From NCBI GenBank assembly GCA_022393335.1, contig JAJEKB010021185.1, forward strand, positions 1 to 64,000: a DNA stretch of 64,000 nt, read 5' to 3'. Shown here piece after piece: positions 23,161 through 36,391 of the stretch (its first letter is position 1; each line of letters begins with the position of its first letter). Below the pieces are notes generated by a model. The model ran no database searches. It worked only from the letters and a program-made list of their open reading frames with translations, and was not told the origin of the DNA. A program made the position numbers and the translations under genes. Source of the stretch: Macrotrachela quadricornifera (Eukaryota; Rotifera; Eurotatoria; Philodinida; Philodinidae).

Positions 23161-23648
23161 CTAAAGGGTGGTTACAAAGTTTCGACCCCTCCTCGTGGAT
23201 GGATNNNNNNNNNNNNNNNNNNNNNNNNNNNNNNNNNNNNNNNNNNNNNNNNNNNNNNNNNNNNNNNNNNNNNNNNNNNNNNNNNNNNNNNNNNNNNNNN
23301 NNNNNNNNNNNNNNNNNNNNNNNNNNNNNNNNNNNNNNNNNNNNNNNNNNNNNNNNNNNNNNNNNNNNNNNNNNNNNNNNNNNNNNNNNNNNNNNNNNNN
23401 NNNNNNNNNNNNNNNNNNNNNNNNNNNNNNNNNNNNNNNNNNNNNNNNNNNNNNNNNNNNNNNNNNNNNNNNNNNNNNNNNNNNNNNNNNNNNNNNNNNN
23501 NNNNNNNNNNNNNNNNNNNNNNNNNNNNNNNNNNNNNNNNNNNNNNNNNNNNNNNNNNNNNNNNNNNNNNNNNNNNNNNNNNNNNNNNNNNNNNNNNNNN
23601 NNNNATCCATCCACGAGGAGGGGTCGAAACTTTGTAACCACCCTTTAG
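23161..23648. mobile_element. TIR element with unsequenced interior (400-N gap)
   Basis: Perfect 44-bp inverted repeats, 23161-23204 (CTAAAGGGTGGTTACAAAG...) and 23605-23648, flanked by TA on both sides (23159-23160 and 23649-23650), as for Tc1/mariner-type insertions. The middle, 23205-23604, is exactly 400 Ns, so the true size and content are unknown. Frames drawn across the Ns are meaningless. Confidence 0.7.
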
Positions 23649-23870
23649 TATAGAAAAAATTGATTTAATTTACATAAGAGAAAAGCTCCTGAATGTAAAA
23701 TATAATATAGATTGCTGCTGACAATATTAATTCAGTAACTTTTTTATTTTTAATAATTATATAAATAATGCCTTTTAAGGATTATAGATGTAAAATGCAC
23801 TGAAATACTTCGTAAGGATTTTTATATATAAGAAAAAAGTTCCTGAAACTTTGTAAATTATAATATAGAT

Positions 23871-24295
23871 TTTTTGTTAGTGCATAATTTTGCATTGAAT
23901 ATGATATGTAACTTTGATAAAGCAAAATAAGAATTACTATTTTATTTTATAAAAAGAGATAATGAGCAGAAAAAGACATTGTGCGTCGTTTGCAATCGAA
24001 AAAGACAGAATAGTTTTTTTTTCTAACGTGATGTAATGTATTGGAGATGGGAATAAAGCAATCATTCACTGATACTAGTTACTTTTTTCTTTCTGTTAGT
24101 GATGTATGTTATGCATTAGAAGAAATTCATATATCCATTTATTATATGATGTAAGAGAACGGAAGAAAAGAAATACACAAATTTTCTCTCTTATAAATAG
24201 CACCCATCAGTGATAGAACGAAAAAATGACTGGTATGAGTCACTGGTATTTTGGCGATCCCACTATTTATCATATAAAACAAAACTATATGTATA
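23871..24295. repeat. Right arm of the long inverted repeat
   Basis: Inverted copy of 20666-21031. Its outer end keeps the uninterrupted sequence CTATATGTATA, where the left arm abuts a MITE. An imperfect direct repeat (TTCCTGAA...TATAATATAGATT) just inside it occurs at about 23680 and 23840. Confidence 0.75.
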
Positions 24296-24370
24296 TCACA
24301 GTACTCGTTCATATTTTTATCTAGAGAAAGGTAAGAACACATTATTTTCAAGTTAAACTTCCTGTTCAAC

Positions 24371-26069
24371 ATGAGTGACAAACAAGTAATTATGAAGTTT
24401 GAATCGTTACCAAACGAAATTTTAATTGAATATTTCGAATATCCCAATGCTCCCGACATATTTCATTGATTTGATCAATTAAATCATCGATTTAACACAT
24501 TTATTCGAACTATTCCACTCTATCTAAATTATGAGAACCTTGAATGATCAATATTTAATCAATTCGGTATAAAAATATTATCGAATGAAGAAATAAAAAA
24601 GTAAATTTATTCACTATACTTATGGAATAAAGATATATGTTATCAAATTCAACCATTTCTTTCATATTTTTCATTTGATGAATTTATTCGTTTTCGATCA
24701 TTAACTTTGACTGAAGTTATAGAAAATAACGTACCACAACTGAAATCGATGTTACCATTAATATCTCAACTATCCTGTTTTTCCTTTATTGATTATAAAG
24801 GTAGAATAGATGACATCATATCTGTATTACCAATGACTGAACTAAGAACTCTAATGATATCACAATTACCAGAAGATTAAAAACTCATCGTTGAACTTTC
24901 ATCCATTACACATTTAACAAATTTCTTTCTGCAGTTTAGAAGAGCTACTTCAATTATTGGAAAATGTATGTAGATTAAAATATGTACACATAAAATTTGT
25001 ACATAGCAATGCTGAAGTTATGACGAACAATGATAAGTCTTCTTTTAATAATCTTGCTATTCATCTTAACGAATTGATTCTAATGTTATTTTACAGTAAA
25101 CTTAGTGATCTTATAATAGTATTAAAATAGACATCAAATTAAAAAGTTTAACAATACGTATTAAGAGTAACATAGAGATGATTGATGCTTATTGACGGGA
25201 AGATTTAATAACTTCATCATTATCTTATTTAAATATTTTCAAGTTCAAGTATTTTTGTTTTCATTGCAAACAAAATAATATTATTAAGGAAAAGTTTAAA
25301 CTATTTTAAAGTTATTTTTGGTAAGAACAATAGCATTGGTATATCAAATATTTATTATCGAATAATTCAGCGTTGATTTACATAATATCCTACATATCAA
25401 ATACATATGAATTGACTTCATACACTAATAGTTATTGTAATGACTTGAGAAATAATGTCATCATATTCGAAAATGTAAGCAACTTAGTAATCATACCTAG
25501 TAGATTAATCGATAACTGTCAATATTACTTTCCGTATGTTATATCAATAAATTTGCAAGATTCATGAATATCTTCTGATAAATTTTCATTGGAAAAAAAC
25601 ATCAAATCTTTAAAAATGATTATTAATTTATTTAATGTGAAATATTTAGACACTTTAGGTTCTATTTAAGTTAGAAATACCATTGATATTATTAGAAATA
25701 TTAAAAGAAACACCACAGTAGATGATGCTCTGTAAAATCCATCAAGTAATCCTCACAAACTGAATCAATTTTGTAAAATATTTCCAAAGATTGAACAACT
25801 TACATGCAGAATCAGTGCCTAAGATTTTTTTTTGTTCTTTGTAATAAAGCATTTACCGAAATTATCACGTATAAATGCTAGATTACATTTATCTAATTTT
25901 CATCGCGAACTACCTTTAGTGAAAAAAGAATTACAAAAATTGGGCGTAACATTTTCTGCTGATCATAATAATACGAATATCACATTTTTCTAGACATGTG
26001 ATGGCCATAAACAGCTATCTAATACAGAAGACTGTGTCTTTATTAGATTTAGTGAATATATGTTGTACT
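24371..26069 (+). pseudogene. F-box protein pseudogene
   Basis: From the ATG at 24371 the frame reads FESLPNEILIEYFEY, a typical F-box start, then DQLNHRFNTFIRTIPLYL after a TGA at about 24467. Further conserved-looking blocks (SFDEFIRFRSLTLTEV, LKSMLPLISQLSCFSF, ISVLPMTELRTLMISQLPE) continue with several stops and frame changes, ending near EDCVFIRFSEYMLY at about 26069. The layout matches LRR-like bdelloid F-box proteins such as the intact gene at 38148. Clearly inactive. Confidence 0.7.
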
Positions 26070-29000
26070 GATTATTTAATGAGAAAATAGGTTAAATAAA
26101 GTTATATTTTTATCAACGGAAGTGTAGGTTTTTGTTTTTAATAAATTACCATGTGATTCGATTCATATGTGTTAAGATGAAGAAGTTGATATAATTAGTT
26201 TCAAGAAAAGATCGATTTTCATGCAATTCAATGCATCCGATCACTAATTTTCTACAGATCTACAGGATAAATTAATAGTTTTGCATTTTTAGAGCTCTAA
26301 ACTATGTAGTCATAGAAGAGAAAGAATTTAAGAAAAAAAAGCGAGTGTTGATACATGATGTAGATTTGCTTATGTGATCACTAAACGCATTTCAGATGCA
26401 ATTAATTGCGTTTTTGTTGAAAATATTGACATTCTAACGCGTGTTGCTATGAAGATAAGATGAGAACGCATATAGACGTCTCCAACACTGTCTCGTGAAT
26501 GCGCTTAGAGAATGTTAATAGTTTGTGGATATTAACTACGATAAAGTCGTGTAGATTCGTTTAAATTTAAATTTTAAAACGCGTTAGGATGCATTTATAC
26601 TTTTTAATGCATCAGATCATGTTTACTGGTTAAAAGAAGCTATCTGTTCTTCAGTAAACATTTCTTGATTGACATAGTCAACAAAAAAACTACATTTTCT
26701 CAGGCACATCTATTGATGTATTGAATTTGTAGAGACACATTCTGGTGCATTCCTTTTCGCAGTGCAACCGGATGCATATTGATAGAGCTAATCCAGTGTA
26801 ACTGCAGGTAAGCAATTAATGAAGAAATTGCAGCCAAAGGACAGTGTGAACATGAGTCTAACGAGAAAAGTCAATGGATGATTTGATAAATAGGAAGATC
26901 TTGTTGAATAAATATAAAAAGATATTCGATTTTATCGAGAACAGTATTTTCATACATCTCAAATTGCAGTGATAAATCAAGGACTTTTGAAGAGAGGGGC
27001 AATTTTAGGTAAAAATCATTTGTTGAGGATCATTCGAAGTAGTGTAAACTCGGTTTTTCGTTCTATTTTTGTGAGAAAAATCAAAAATTCTTCCTGAAGG
27101 AGCGATCGCTTTGCTGTCCTTTCCCTCAATTCGACACTGACTGAAACTGATAAAGTGAAAGGTAAAATGGGATTATATGAACTAGTATGCATACATGCAA
27201 CGAAGATACCGTTTGATTTCTTTAACTGTTCTGAAGGCTTCACCAGTTTTCGTGACAAAGGATGGAAATCGTCTTCCTGAGATTTTAGCCCAATTAAGAA
27301 CAAACGCCGTTTCCCGTGAAATTTTCAGCAATTGTAGAGACCAGAGTTACTAGTCACTCCTACAAATTTCACCTTGATCTGTCAAAATTTTGCCTTACTT
27401 CGACACTTCATAAAATAGGCTCATATATAAACTATATTAAAATCATATGTACCTTCGTTCTTTGCTATATGGATGAGAATCGGAATTATTTTTTTAGCAT
27501 TAATAGGATTTGTCAAGAACATACCGCTCCTAATGAGACCTTATGAGAAATTTTGTATGAAGTGACAAATTTAAAAGTGGTGCCATTTTTCAAACTAGAG
27601 TGGTAACATTTTGAAAATTTTAATTACTGGAAATTTTCAAGTCTGAAAGATTAGCAAACCAGAAATTTATATTCATTTGTTTTGAAAATGATGACAACAA
27701 TAGCACGTTGGATCGCATATTAAGTAATGATCTCTCAAGTTAACTAGAAAATCAGAAATCAGAAATTTACATTCATTTGCTTTTAAAATAATGAAAATAA
27801 CAAAATGTAAAAATACTTCGATAAACAATGATCTCTTTTATTAACTAGAAGATCAGAAATCAAAAAGCTTTATTATTATTATTATTATTATTATAATTTT
27901 TTTCACAGGAACTAAGCAAAGTTAGGGAAATTGATCTTCAACTTTTTGCTAATAGTTTCTATAGTATGTCAGTTAAAGAGTCAAAAGTAAAAGTGGAAGA
28001 GCAAACATTAAGAACGGCTGTATTGCTTGATAATATGAACTGACACCAGTTGTTTTGCAGTTTTTCAGAGGAAAAAGAATCGTGAGAAAAATGTGCCCTT
28101 GCATTTTATTACCATCAAACAAAACATTTTCTTGTCAAATTTGTAACTTCTTTGAGCGTCATAAATATAGTATGTAAAGATACTTCCGGCAATACTTATC
28201 AATTATACAGAAAGCTAAATTTCTCATTTTCTTTTTTGGAAATATTAGAACTATCGATAAAAGCATATTTCTAATTTGAATGTTATTGTCAGGTATATAT
28301 AATTTTTTGTTAACTATTCACATTTTAATAAACATACAAAATCATTTATAAATTTCATTGCTCCATTTTTCTCATAATAATTATTCACACAAAAAAAAAC
28401 TATAAAATATAGTTCAAAATTTCACCATCGGCCCGAAGATCGTCTCCCACTTGAAATGAAAGTGTCTACAACGGAGAGATCTTAATGTCGTACAACTAAC
28501 TATTTATTACTTTAAATCATTTATATAATGTAACGTTTATTTTCCATCTTTCATTCACTTACTCTTATCATCAATGCTGTGGTCTATCATCGTTCTCTCC
28601 AATCACTAGCAATTGATAAGATTTGAATAAGCGTCTATTGCAACGAGTTTTTCTAGCTTGTGATTGTATATACTATTTGCAATCTCACCCACTCGATTGC
28701 TGAAAGGCAAGAGTTGGAACTAGCAGATTGATCTTGTACTTGTTTCGGAAACACGTCACTCTGTTCTTCAATAAAATAAATAAATTTAATCAATTAAGAT
28801 GCCCCCTCACAAATGATTTCCCGTTTTACGTGGTCAATTTGAACTGAGATTTATAGAGATGACTAGTCCTGGTGAGCTACGCTTCTGGTAAAAGTTTCAG
28901 CTCTATAAACCTTCCTAGACCAGAGTTTCAACTGATTTATGACCCATCTTTGCAATCGATATAACTCTGTTGCGGTACTTGGTACTGAGCTTGGATTGAT

Positions 29001-29770
29001 TTCAAATTAAAGCCAATGTCAGTGGGTAACTTTTGTCCAAGCGAACTTTTGAAATTCAATCCCACTCATTTTTTATGAGCATTTTAGTGACAGGGTCGGC
29101 TAATTAACCGAAAAAATGATCGTCCAACGACGATAAATTCCGCTTTTCTCAGCCTAGGAACCACGTATCAAAAATCCGTTCGAAGAACAATTAGTCCTCA
29201 TTCAAACCTTCAAAGCACGTACCAAATAAAGTAACCTAACGCTATCTATCATGCCGCAGTTTTTCCAAGACTGAAATTTTTCAAAAACCACGAAAATTTC
29301 TCGAAAACCATGCTAGTAGGCGCGAAGTTTGCTTCGATAATTCTGTGAAAATCTGCTCATTTTGCGAATAGTTATATATATTCTGAAAGAGGGGACTTCA
29401 GTACGTCTTCCTATAATAAAAATTCAACTTGGATATTTTTTCAAAACATTTTTGGGACATGAAAATAAATCTACTCTGTTTGCGTTTGTAATAAAAGAAA
29501 ATGAGCTATATTGTATATGAACGACCAAGACTTTTGGATCATCCTGAATCTATAACAGAAAGGATTTGATAAATGCCCTATCGTAGAATCGTGCGAATAA
29601 CTAAATAATTATATTCAATGAAAAAAAAACAACATAAATAGGATAATTTTTTATTTATGAAAGTATTATTGATATAAAAAAGACATGTAGTGGTGTACAA
29701 ATTTTATTAAATAGTAAATAGTGATCAGGAGTAAAATTGAATTTCTATGTTCCCTTCAAGATTGTAGTAT
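26070..29770. other. Gene-poor stretch
   Basis: AT-rich. Opposing short frames at 27016-27546 lack motifs. A pure ATT triplet run occurs at about 27872-27895. No transposon ends could be paired. Confidence 0.4.
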
Positions 29771-31090
29771 TCATTTTCCATCTTCCTTTTGGAAGACAGA
29801 AAAACTCATGACTGGCCGATGTTTACCATCTTCTGATGAATGAATTCCATGAAAACCACCGACAACATGACACGACGATTCTTTACCACCTTTAAGCAAC
29901 TCAATCAACTTTACGGGCACAGAAATAGCATCTAGTTTAATTTTATTCAAAACTGCACCATCTGAATTTGATGGCAGATGATAACCATAACAAAGGCGAA
30001 GAAACCAACCACGTAAACCGTCCACTTCTCTGGGATACATGCTAAAAGTGGATAGAGAACAGTAAGAACAGAAGATGCAATTGATTTTTAACTTACCCTG
30101 AAGGACCATACACACCAACTTTCGTATAATCGAATATTGTGTCCCAGAAGTCATTGTCAACATCACCTTCATAAGTGCGAATAAATTGATTCAATATAGG
30201 TAAGACTCCATCAAGATAAATACCAAAATCTCTTTTAGAAGAATGTTGTGATTTTGAAGGCAAAGTAAACTGCTTTAATTCTTCTGCCTTCTTTCTCAAT
30301 AATTTCCAATCATCCAATGTACCCATAAAATGCACATTTCGAATACCACATCCACATACCCTTTGCGTATAATAAAAATATTTATTGAATGTACGCATAA
30401 TACATGTTGATGAAAGGAAACATTCGACAGGACCCGTTGTTGAGAAATTTGATGTAAGAAGATCGACAATATTGTTTTTGACATGTTCGCCGATTTTACT
30501 TCGCATTTTAATCAAAAATTGTGGCCAACTATAAAATAAAGAGGAAATAAATTAACAACGATCTCTGACGATTTTTTTAAGTTTTTGAAACTACAAATAA
30601 GTGAAAAAGTTTATTTTACTCACTCCGGTTCCATAGTCATTATATCAACAACAAGTTCCTCCTTGCCCTCATGATCGACAAACAAATGTCGCATTGGTTC
30701 TGCATTATCATCAACATAACGAGAATAATAGATGGTAATCATGAGCCAAATATCATCAGGTGAGAGCACAATATCTTCATGCGCATTGTACGCAGTAAAA
30801 TAAGCTTCGAATAAAGCATGCCCTTCATAGACAAGGTGTGTATGAGGACCATTTGCTTCAAAATAAGTTTGACGATATTTCTTACAACTTGAGTAGTTCA
30901 TATAATTCCTATAATCGTCACCATCGTCAGAATAGTTATAGCCATTAAAGTCAGCTGATTTCTGGATTGATTTTTCCCAAAACTGCTCGGGCATAGTTGA
31001 AGTTTTTTGTTTAGAACGAATACCTGTTCGTTCAGCACTAGCCACGGATGGTTGCGGTTGAAGATCACGAATACGAACAGTATGATACAT
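29771..31090 (-). CDS. DUF4419 family protein, three exons
   Basis: Exons 31090-30624, 30528-30097 and 30041-29771 join through introns of 95 bp (GTGAGT...AG) and 55 bp (GTAAGT...AG) into an exact 389-codon frame. The ATG at 31090 (MYHTVRIRD) is the start; the frame upstream of it opens only at a TTG. DUF4419 hallmarks: VLSPDDIWLMITIYYSRYV followed by LFVDHEGKEELVVD in exon 1; NFSTTGPVECFLSS, CGCGIRNVHFMGTLDDWKLL and DGVLPILNQFIRT in exon 2; GWFLRLCYGY and GGFHGI in exon 3. Length is as usual for the family. Molecular function is unknown; no signal peptide or membrane segment. Intact and probably functional. Confidence 0.85.
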
Positions 31091-32576
31091 TATGAGAAAC
31101 CAGAAATTCTGTGTCGATGACAATGAAAAAAATGTGCGGTAGTAGAAGAATATATATTGCAGGTAAGAGAATGAAAATCATGCAAAGATAAGGAACTACG
31201 TATATAGACAAAATAAATATTTGCGCTGTTTCGCTTCATCTTGATATTCATCAGAGAATTTTCTCTTTATTTCATGTGTACTGGAAGTAGGAATTTGCAA
31301 AGTAGGTTGAAATTAGGGTGAAAACCTTTTCAGACTAGCTCCGGTCAGCTGTTTTTGCCAAGTATTATACTGTATGTTTTCATATTGTTTCGATTAAAAA
31401 TCCATAAAAAAGCTGTTTTTTGTTTCCAAATTTGACAAATGTCTGTTACAGATCATGATGCTGTTAACAATAAATAAGCATTTTCTGCGAATTTAAAAAC
31501 GATCTGGAACTAATTCCAAGCTCATTGTTATTCGTCAGTTGTTTTCTTTGCTGATTAAAAATCCCTATAAATCTCATATTCAATTTTGTTTCGTTATCTC
31601 AACTCATTTATTGTTTATTTTTCATATATTTATTGAGAAGAAAAGTTTTTCAAGAACATTTGAAAATGCATTTTTCTTCCATCTATCTATATACACATGA
31701 TTAAACTAGAGTTTCATGAGAAAAATTTGATAAGAAAAACCGTGAATAAAAATAAAAAAAACAAAAATAAACGTTTCATTTTATCTTTGATTGTATCCAT
31801 TCTAACTTGGTTTTTTCTCGCTTAAGCAAATAAATGGTATTGTTGTATTCGAAGATGAGAAGTGAGGGTGAGTTAAACAAACTACGATCCAGATTTCGTC
31901 CTTGCTTAAGGGGCACATCAGATAGATTTGGAAATCTTATGTGTTCATAGAGATATAATTATTCTCTAATCAAATGTAATGAATATATATATGAAAGTGT
32001 AGTGTTTCCAACAATCTAAATAACAAGTGTAGAGAAAGATGATAGATTGATGATTTACACAGAAAAATTTAAAATGATAGAAAACTGAAAATTTCAGAGT
32101 GAATATTATTCAACAAGATAATAATTTCATTTAGCGAAAACTCTTTTGTTCAACGTTTTCTTTGAATCAAAAAAAGCTAGTCACAAAAATCAACTTTTTC
32201 GGACTTTTGAAAGCTAAATTCCTCTGACAAGAAATAAGATTTAATTACGTTGGTGAAGTTAGCGGCAGATTCGAGTTTTTCCAGCGAACATGTGCACATT
32301 AACCTGTATCGAAGCAGCTTATCAGTGTGACTATGATTTATGGCAGTTCGATGGCGCTAGAAAAAAATCTGAAAATCATAGTTTGAGTTATTGAAGATTT
32401 TAGTATACCAATGGATAGAGTTCATCTTGACCCTCACACCCTCACCCTCACCCTTTGGTCAAGTTTTATTGAAAACAATAACTTTACATAAACAAGTAAG
32501 GAAATAGTTTATATTTGATAAATTCTTCTCTATAACAAAGAGAATAATATCGTTATTTCTAAAGTGCTACAATTGT
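31091..32576. other. Intergenic stretch
   Basis: No gene recognised. G/C-skewed motifs AGTGAGGGTGAG (31861) and a CCCTCACACCCTCACCC tract (32431-32453) stand out against AT-rich DNA. Confidence 0.45.
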
Positions 32577-35500
32577 TTATTTGGCATAAGAGAATTGATT
32601 GAAAAAATTCTTAAATTCATTCTGTTGATTTTCAAAGATCATTACATATTTCGATTTTTGTTCCATCAATAATTGTGTTAAGTATGTTTGAATAGTATTA
32701 ATATCAAATGAACAATTATTAATCGGAATACAAGATTCTATTTGTTGTTCATAAGAATGTATTAATGAAAATTCTTTAATAAATTTATCTGATACATTAA
32801 GATAAATATGAAATATAATAATAAAAGAACATAAATTTTCATATAAATGAGTTAAAGGTATTTTAATTAATTCAATAATAAAAAATGGTTGTGAAATGAT
32901 ATTGAAATTTTCATTAATTATTTCAATTAATGTATTAATATGTGTATCTAATGTTAATTTTAATTTTAATTCAATAATAGATATTATTGAAATAATATTA
33001 TTCCATTGTTGTTCAAATAGTATAATTAATTGAAAAATTTTTTCAATATGATTATTTGTTATAAATTTATTATTTTTAAAAAATATCATTTTATTATTTA
33101 GATATACAATATCAACAATTTTAATTATACTACTAATTAAAATTGATGTAATTTTTTTGAAATATTTTGTATGAAGAAATTCAGTTGATTTTATATTTGT
33201 ATTTAATGTTAGAATTTCATTTTTTATATTATAACATTGATTTTGTAATTCATTAATTAATATAATAGAATTTTCTATATTTTTCTTTAAATTTTTTAAT
33301 AGATTTTTAACTAAATGAATTGTTAGTTTCCATGTATGAGTTTTAAGAAATATATTCCATATTGTTTTTATATGAATAAATATTAATTCTAAATTTATAT
33401 GAATATTTTTTATATTTATTTGTGCAAATAGAAATATTTCCCATAGATCTAAGAATTATAAAAAATAAATAAATATCAAATCTATATTAGATATAATTAA
33501 ATTAATTTACGATTAAAAATTGATTTTTTATATATAAAATTTTTATTTTGATTAATATCAATATTTTGAGCTAATATAAAAATATTTTGAATTAAATTAA
33601 AATAATATAATGAATTATTTGTTAATTGTTTCCAAAGAATTTCTACAGATAAATTTTTTGTCGATATTTCTTTTTCAACAAAATTATCATCATTTATTTC
33701 AATTATTGAAATATCTTTTATAGATAAAATATTTTTTGAATTAAATTCATACTTAAATTTATCAAAATATGGATGTATAAGAGCATTAGATGCTGATATA
33801 CGATATTGTGAATCATATATTAACATTTGAATAAGAAGATCAAATGTATCTATTGAACAATTAGGTAAATATTGAAGTAAGCCAATACCTTTTTGAGAAG
33901 AAAAATTAAAATTAATTCGAGGATTTTGACTATAAATAATTAATTGATAATTGATTTATATATATATAGAATAATAAATATTTACTATTGTTCAAATTTT
34001 TTTAATATATCTATTGAAGGTGTTCCAAATATTGTATGAATTTTATTGATTAATTCAAGTTCAGTTTTACTTACAAAAAGTGGTTTTAATCTATTCAGAA
34101 ATTTTTTTTTTAGTTATTTAAATATAACAAATAATACATACGTTAGAATTTCAAACATAACACATCCTAATAAAAAAAAAATTTTTTGAAATACATTTAA
34201 AACAAAAACAAAATCTTTCATTTAATTATCGTACCAATTGACCAAATATCAATTGGTTGTCCATAATATCCCTTAGTTAAAATACATTCAGGTGCTCGAT
34301 ACCTTAATAAAATAAATTTTATATTTATTTAATTAGGTGATTTTATAATATTTAATTTGATATACCAACGAGTTGCAATATAATCTGTTAAAATTCGTTG
34401 TTCATTTGAAATTGATCGACACATACCAAAATCAGATAATTTAAAATCTTCTCCCTAATTATACTTATATGAATATAGAAGAATATGAATGAAAATAATA
34501 ATAATAATATACTTTTACGAGAATATTTTCCGGTTTAACCTATTATTAAAAAAAAAATAAAATCTATAGAAATTTGTCAAACTTTTGACTTTTTTTTCAT
34601 TTTTTATGTATTTTGAATTCTTTAAATTCAAGCAGATCAAATTTCGGTATTCCATCGACTGAAAGGAGGATCATATAAAAGAAAATAGTTTGTATGTTTG
34701 TGGCTGCCAGGGTCAAAGGTCAAAAAAACATTTTTTTTGAAAATGCTCAAAACTTCATAAAATGTCGGAAATTCGTTCAAACTGAGCTAGCTATAATATC
34801 GCATTTGTCGACCTTCTACATATCAATGATTCTCGAAATAGATAGAAAGGATTCAGTCGAGGGTTAAGCGAGCCACCTTTGACGAGCGTTACTTGTGTTT
34901 AAGACTAGTAAATAGTCAAAAAAAATCTATTATGAAAATAATTTGATTTTTATGTTTTGTCAAGTTGAGTTTGCGACGAAAGAAAACAGTGAACGAATAG
35001 TCGCTATACAGAACGTGACAAATCTCGAATATCTAGCCATGTATCAATTCCAGTTGACTGGGACTAGTACATGTCTAACTTTTTTTTACAGTACAAAATT
35101 GAGTGCTAATGATTCAGAAATGGAGTAATGTGTTTTTCTTGGATATTTTTACATGATTCGATAGACCTTGTCAAGCTGGTCACCCTCATATATGAAAATT
35201 TTTTGTAATGAAAAAATTCGAAAAACCTTAAAAAAAGTCATATGTTTGATATAGAAGAAAAAGCTTGTCAGCGCAGCCCCTTTGGGACTAAAATGTGGAA
35301 CTCACATATCTCTGAAAAACCAGATCTCAGCTAAATAAACATAGGAACCAATTTTTGTATCGTACCTGTCTGTAATGGACGGGTGTCTGTAATGGGGGCT
35401 GTCTGTAAGGGGGGGGGGGGGGGGGGGGGTGTTTTTGGTGGGGGGGGGGGGGGGGGAGGGGGGGGGGGGGGGGGTGCAAATATTTTACATAAGGATATTA

Positions 35501-36391
35501 ATGGAAAATAGCTGAATTTCATGTAAAAGATCGGTATTTTTCTATAAAAAAACGTCAAAAATACATGTTTTTTTTGGCATATTCTTTAGAAAGTTTTCAG
35601 TGAGTTTTAATCCAACAACTATGTTTAAAAATTATTTTCATATATACATTTTTGTAGAGCTCGACGAAGTCTGTCGAACCATATATAATCATTGGCACCT
35701 TACTTTTCTACTATAAAAAAACGTATAAAATTTCGAAAAATATTTTAAGTTCGATGTTAATATGTTTGACTTACATCACGATGAACCAAACCATGCCTAT
35801 TAATAATTAAAATATACAAGAAAAATTTTCTTTTTTTGTTTTTAGATAGAAATTTGAATACCTATGAATATATTCAAGTGCTGTTAGTATTGAATACATG
35901 CATCGACAAACGATATTAGGAGGCAAAGGAGATGTACGATCTATTTGAAATAAAAAGAAAAAATAAATAAAATTATTTTATTAATTATACCTTTGATATA
36001 AATATACAAATCCATATCCATTAATTCGAATATTAAATATAAGGATTCTGTTCGCTTATTACTATTAGAAAAAAAAAACAGATGAAAAGAAAATAAACAA
36101 TATAAAATTTTACTAAAGAATTTCTTCAAGATCAACAATATTTGGATGATTATTTAATTGTTTAAGTGTTTGAATTTCCGAAATAGTATGTATATCATCT
36201 ATGCTATAAAAAAAATATAATCAAAAAACAGAAAAAAGTTAATTAATCTACCTTTTGTAAGTTTGTAAAAGTTTTTTACAAGCCCAAATTGAACCATCAT
36301 TAATTTTTTCACATTTGAATACTTTGGCATATGCTCCTTCGCCTAAATTGCTAAGATAACGATATTTGGATTTTTTCATACTTGTCATCAT
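32577..36391 (-). CDS. MOK-like: MOK/MAK-type protein kinase, 12 exons
   Basis: Exons (minus): 36391-36252, 36203-36114, 36061-35991, 35940-35862, 35796-35775, 34539-34513, 34454-34366, 34302-34235, 34166-34142, 34090-33986, 33929-33511, 33448-32577. All introns are GT...AG and the sum, 2007 bp, gives 668 residues with no stop. Kinase features: G-loop GEGAYAKVF, ACKK lysine, EIQTLKQL alpha-C, LIFELMDMDLY hinge, HGLVHRDVKPENILVK, SDFG, TDY activation loop, TRWYRAPE, DIWSIGCVMFE, and RISASNALIHPYF. SDFGMCRS, APECILTKGYY and KGIGLL place it near MOK (MAPK/MAK/MRK-overlapping kinase) among CDK/MAPK-like ciliary kinases. A ~300-residue AT-rich helical tail after the kinase domain is unrecognised. 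Exons of 22, 27 and 25 bp are unusually small. All catalytic residues are present. Confidence 0.85.
34540..35774. other. Expanded intron splitting the kinase catalytic loop, with poly-G tracts
   Basis: This 1235-bp intron separates HRD from VKPEN; the other introns are mostly 36-115 bp. It holds a TGTCTGTAATGG-type short tandem repeat (35370-35408) and G runs of 21, 17 and 17 bases (35409-35429, 35440-35456, 35458-35474). Probably an inserted repeat. Confidence 0.6.

Noticed and set aside
23066..23653. Frames of 149-191 codons across the N gap
   Set aside because: Almost all codons are Ns; the real residues are only the inverted repeats of a transposon.
27016..27546. Opposing frames of 76-95 codons
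   Set aside because: No domain, no paralogue in the window, composition like surrounding non-coding DNA.
35331..35558. Proline-rich minus-strand frame
   Set aside because: It is a translation of poly-G tracts inside a kinase intron.
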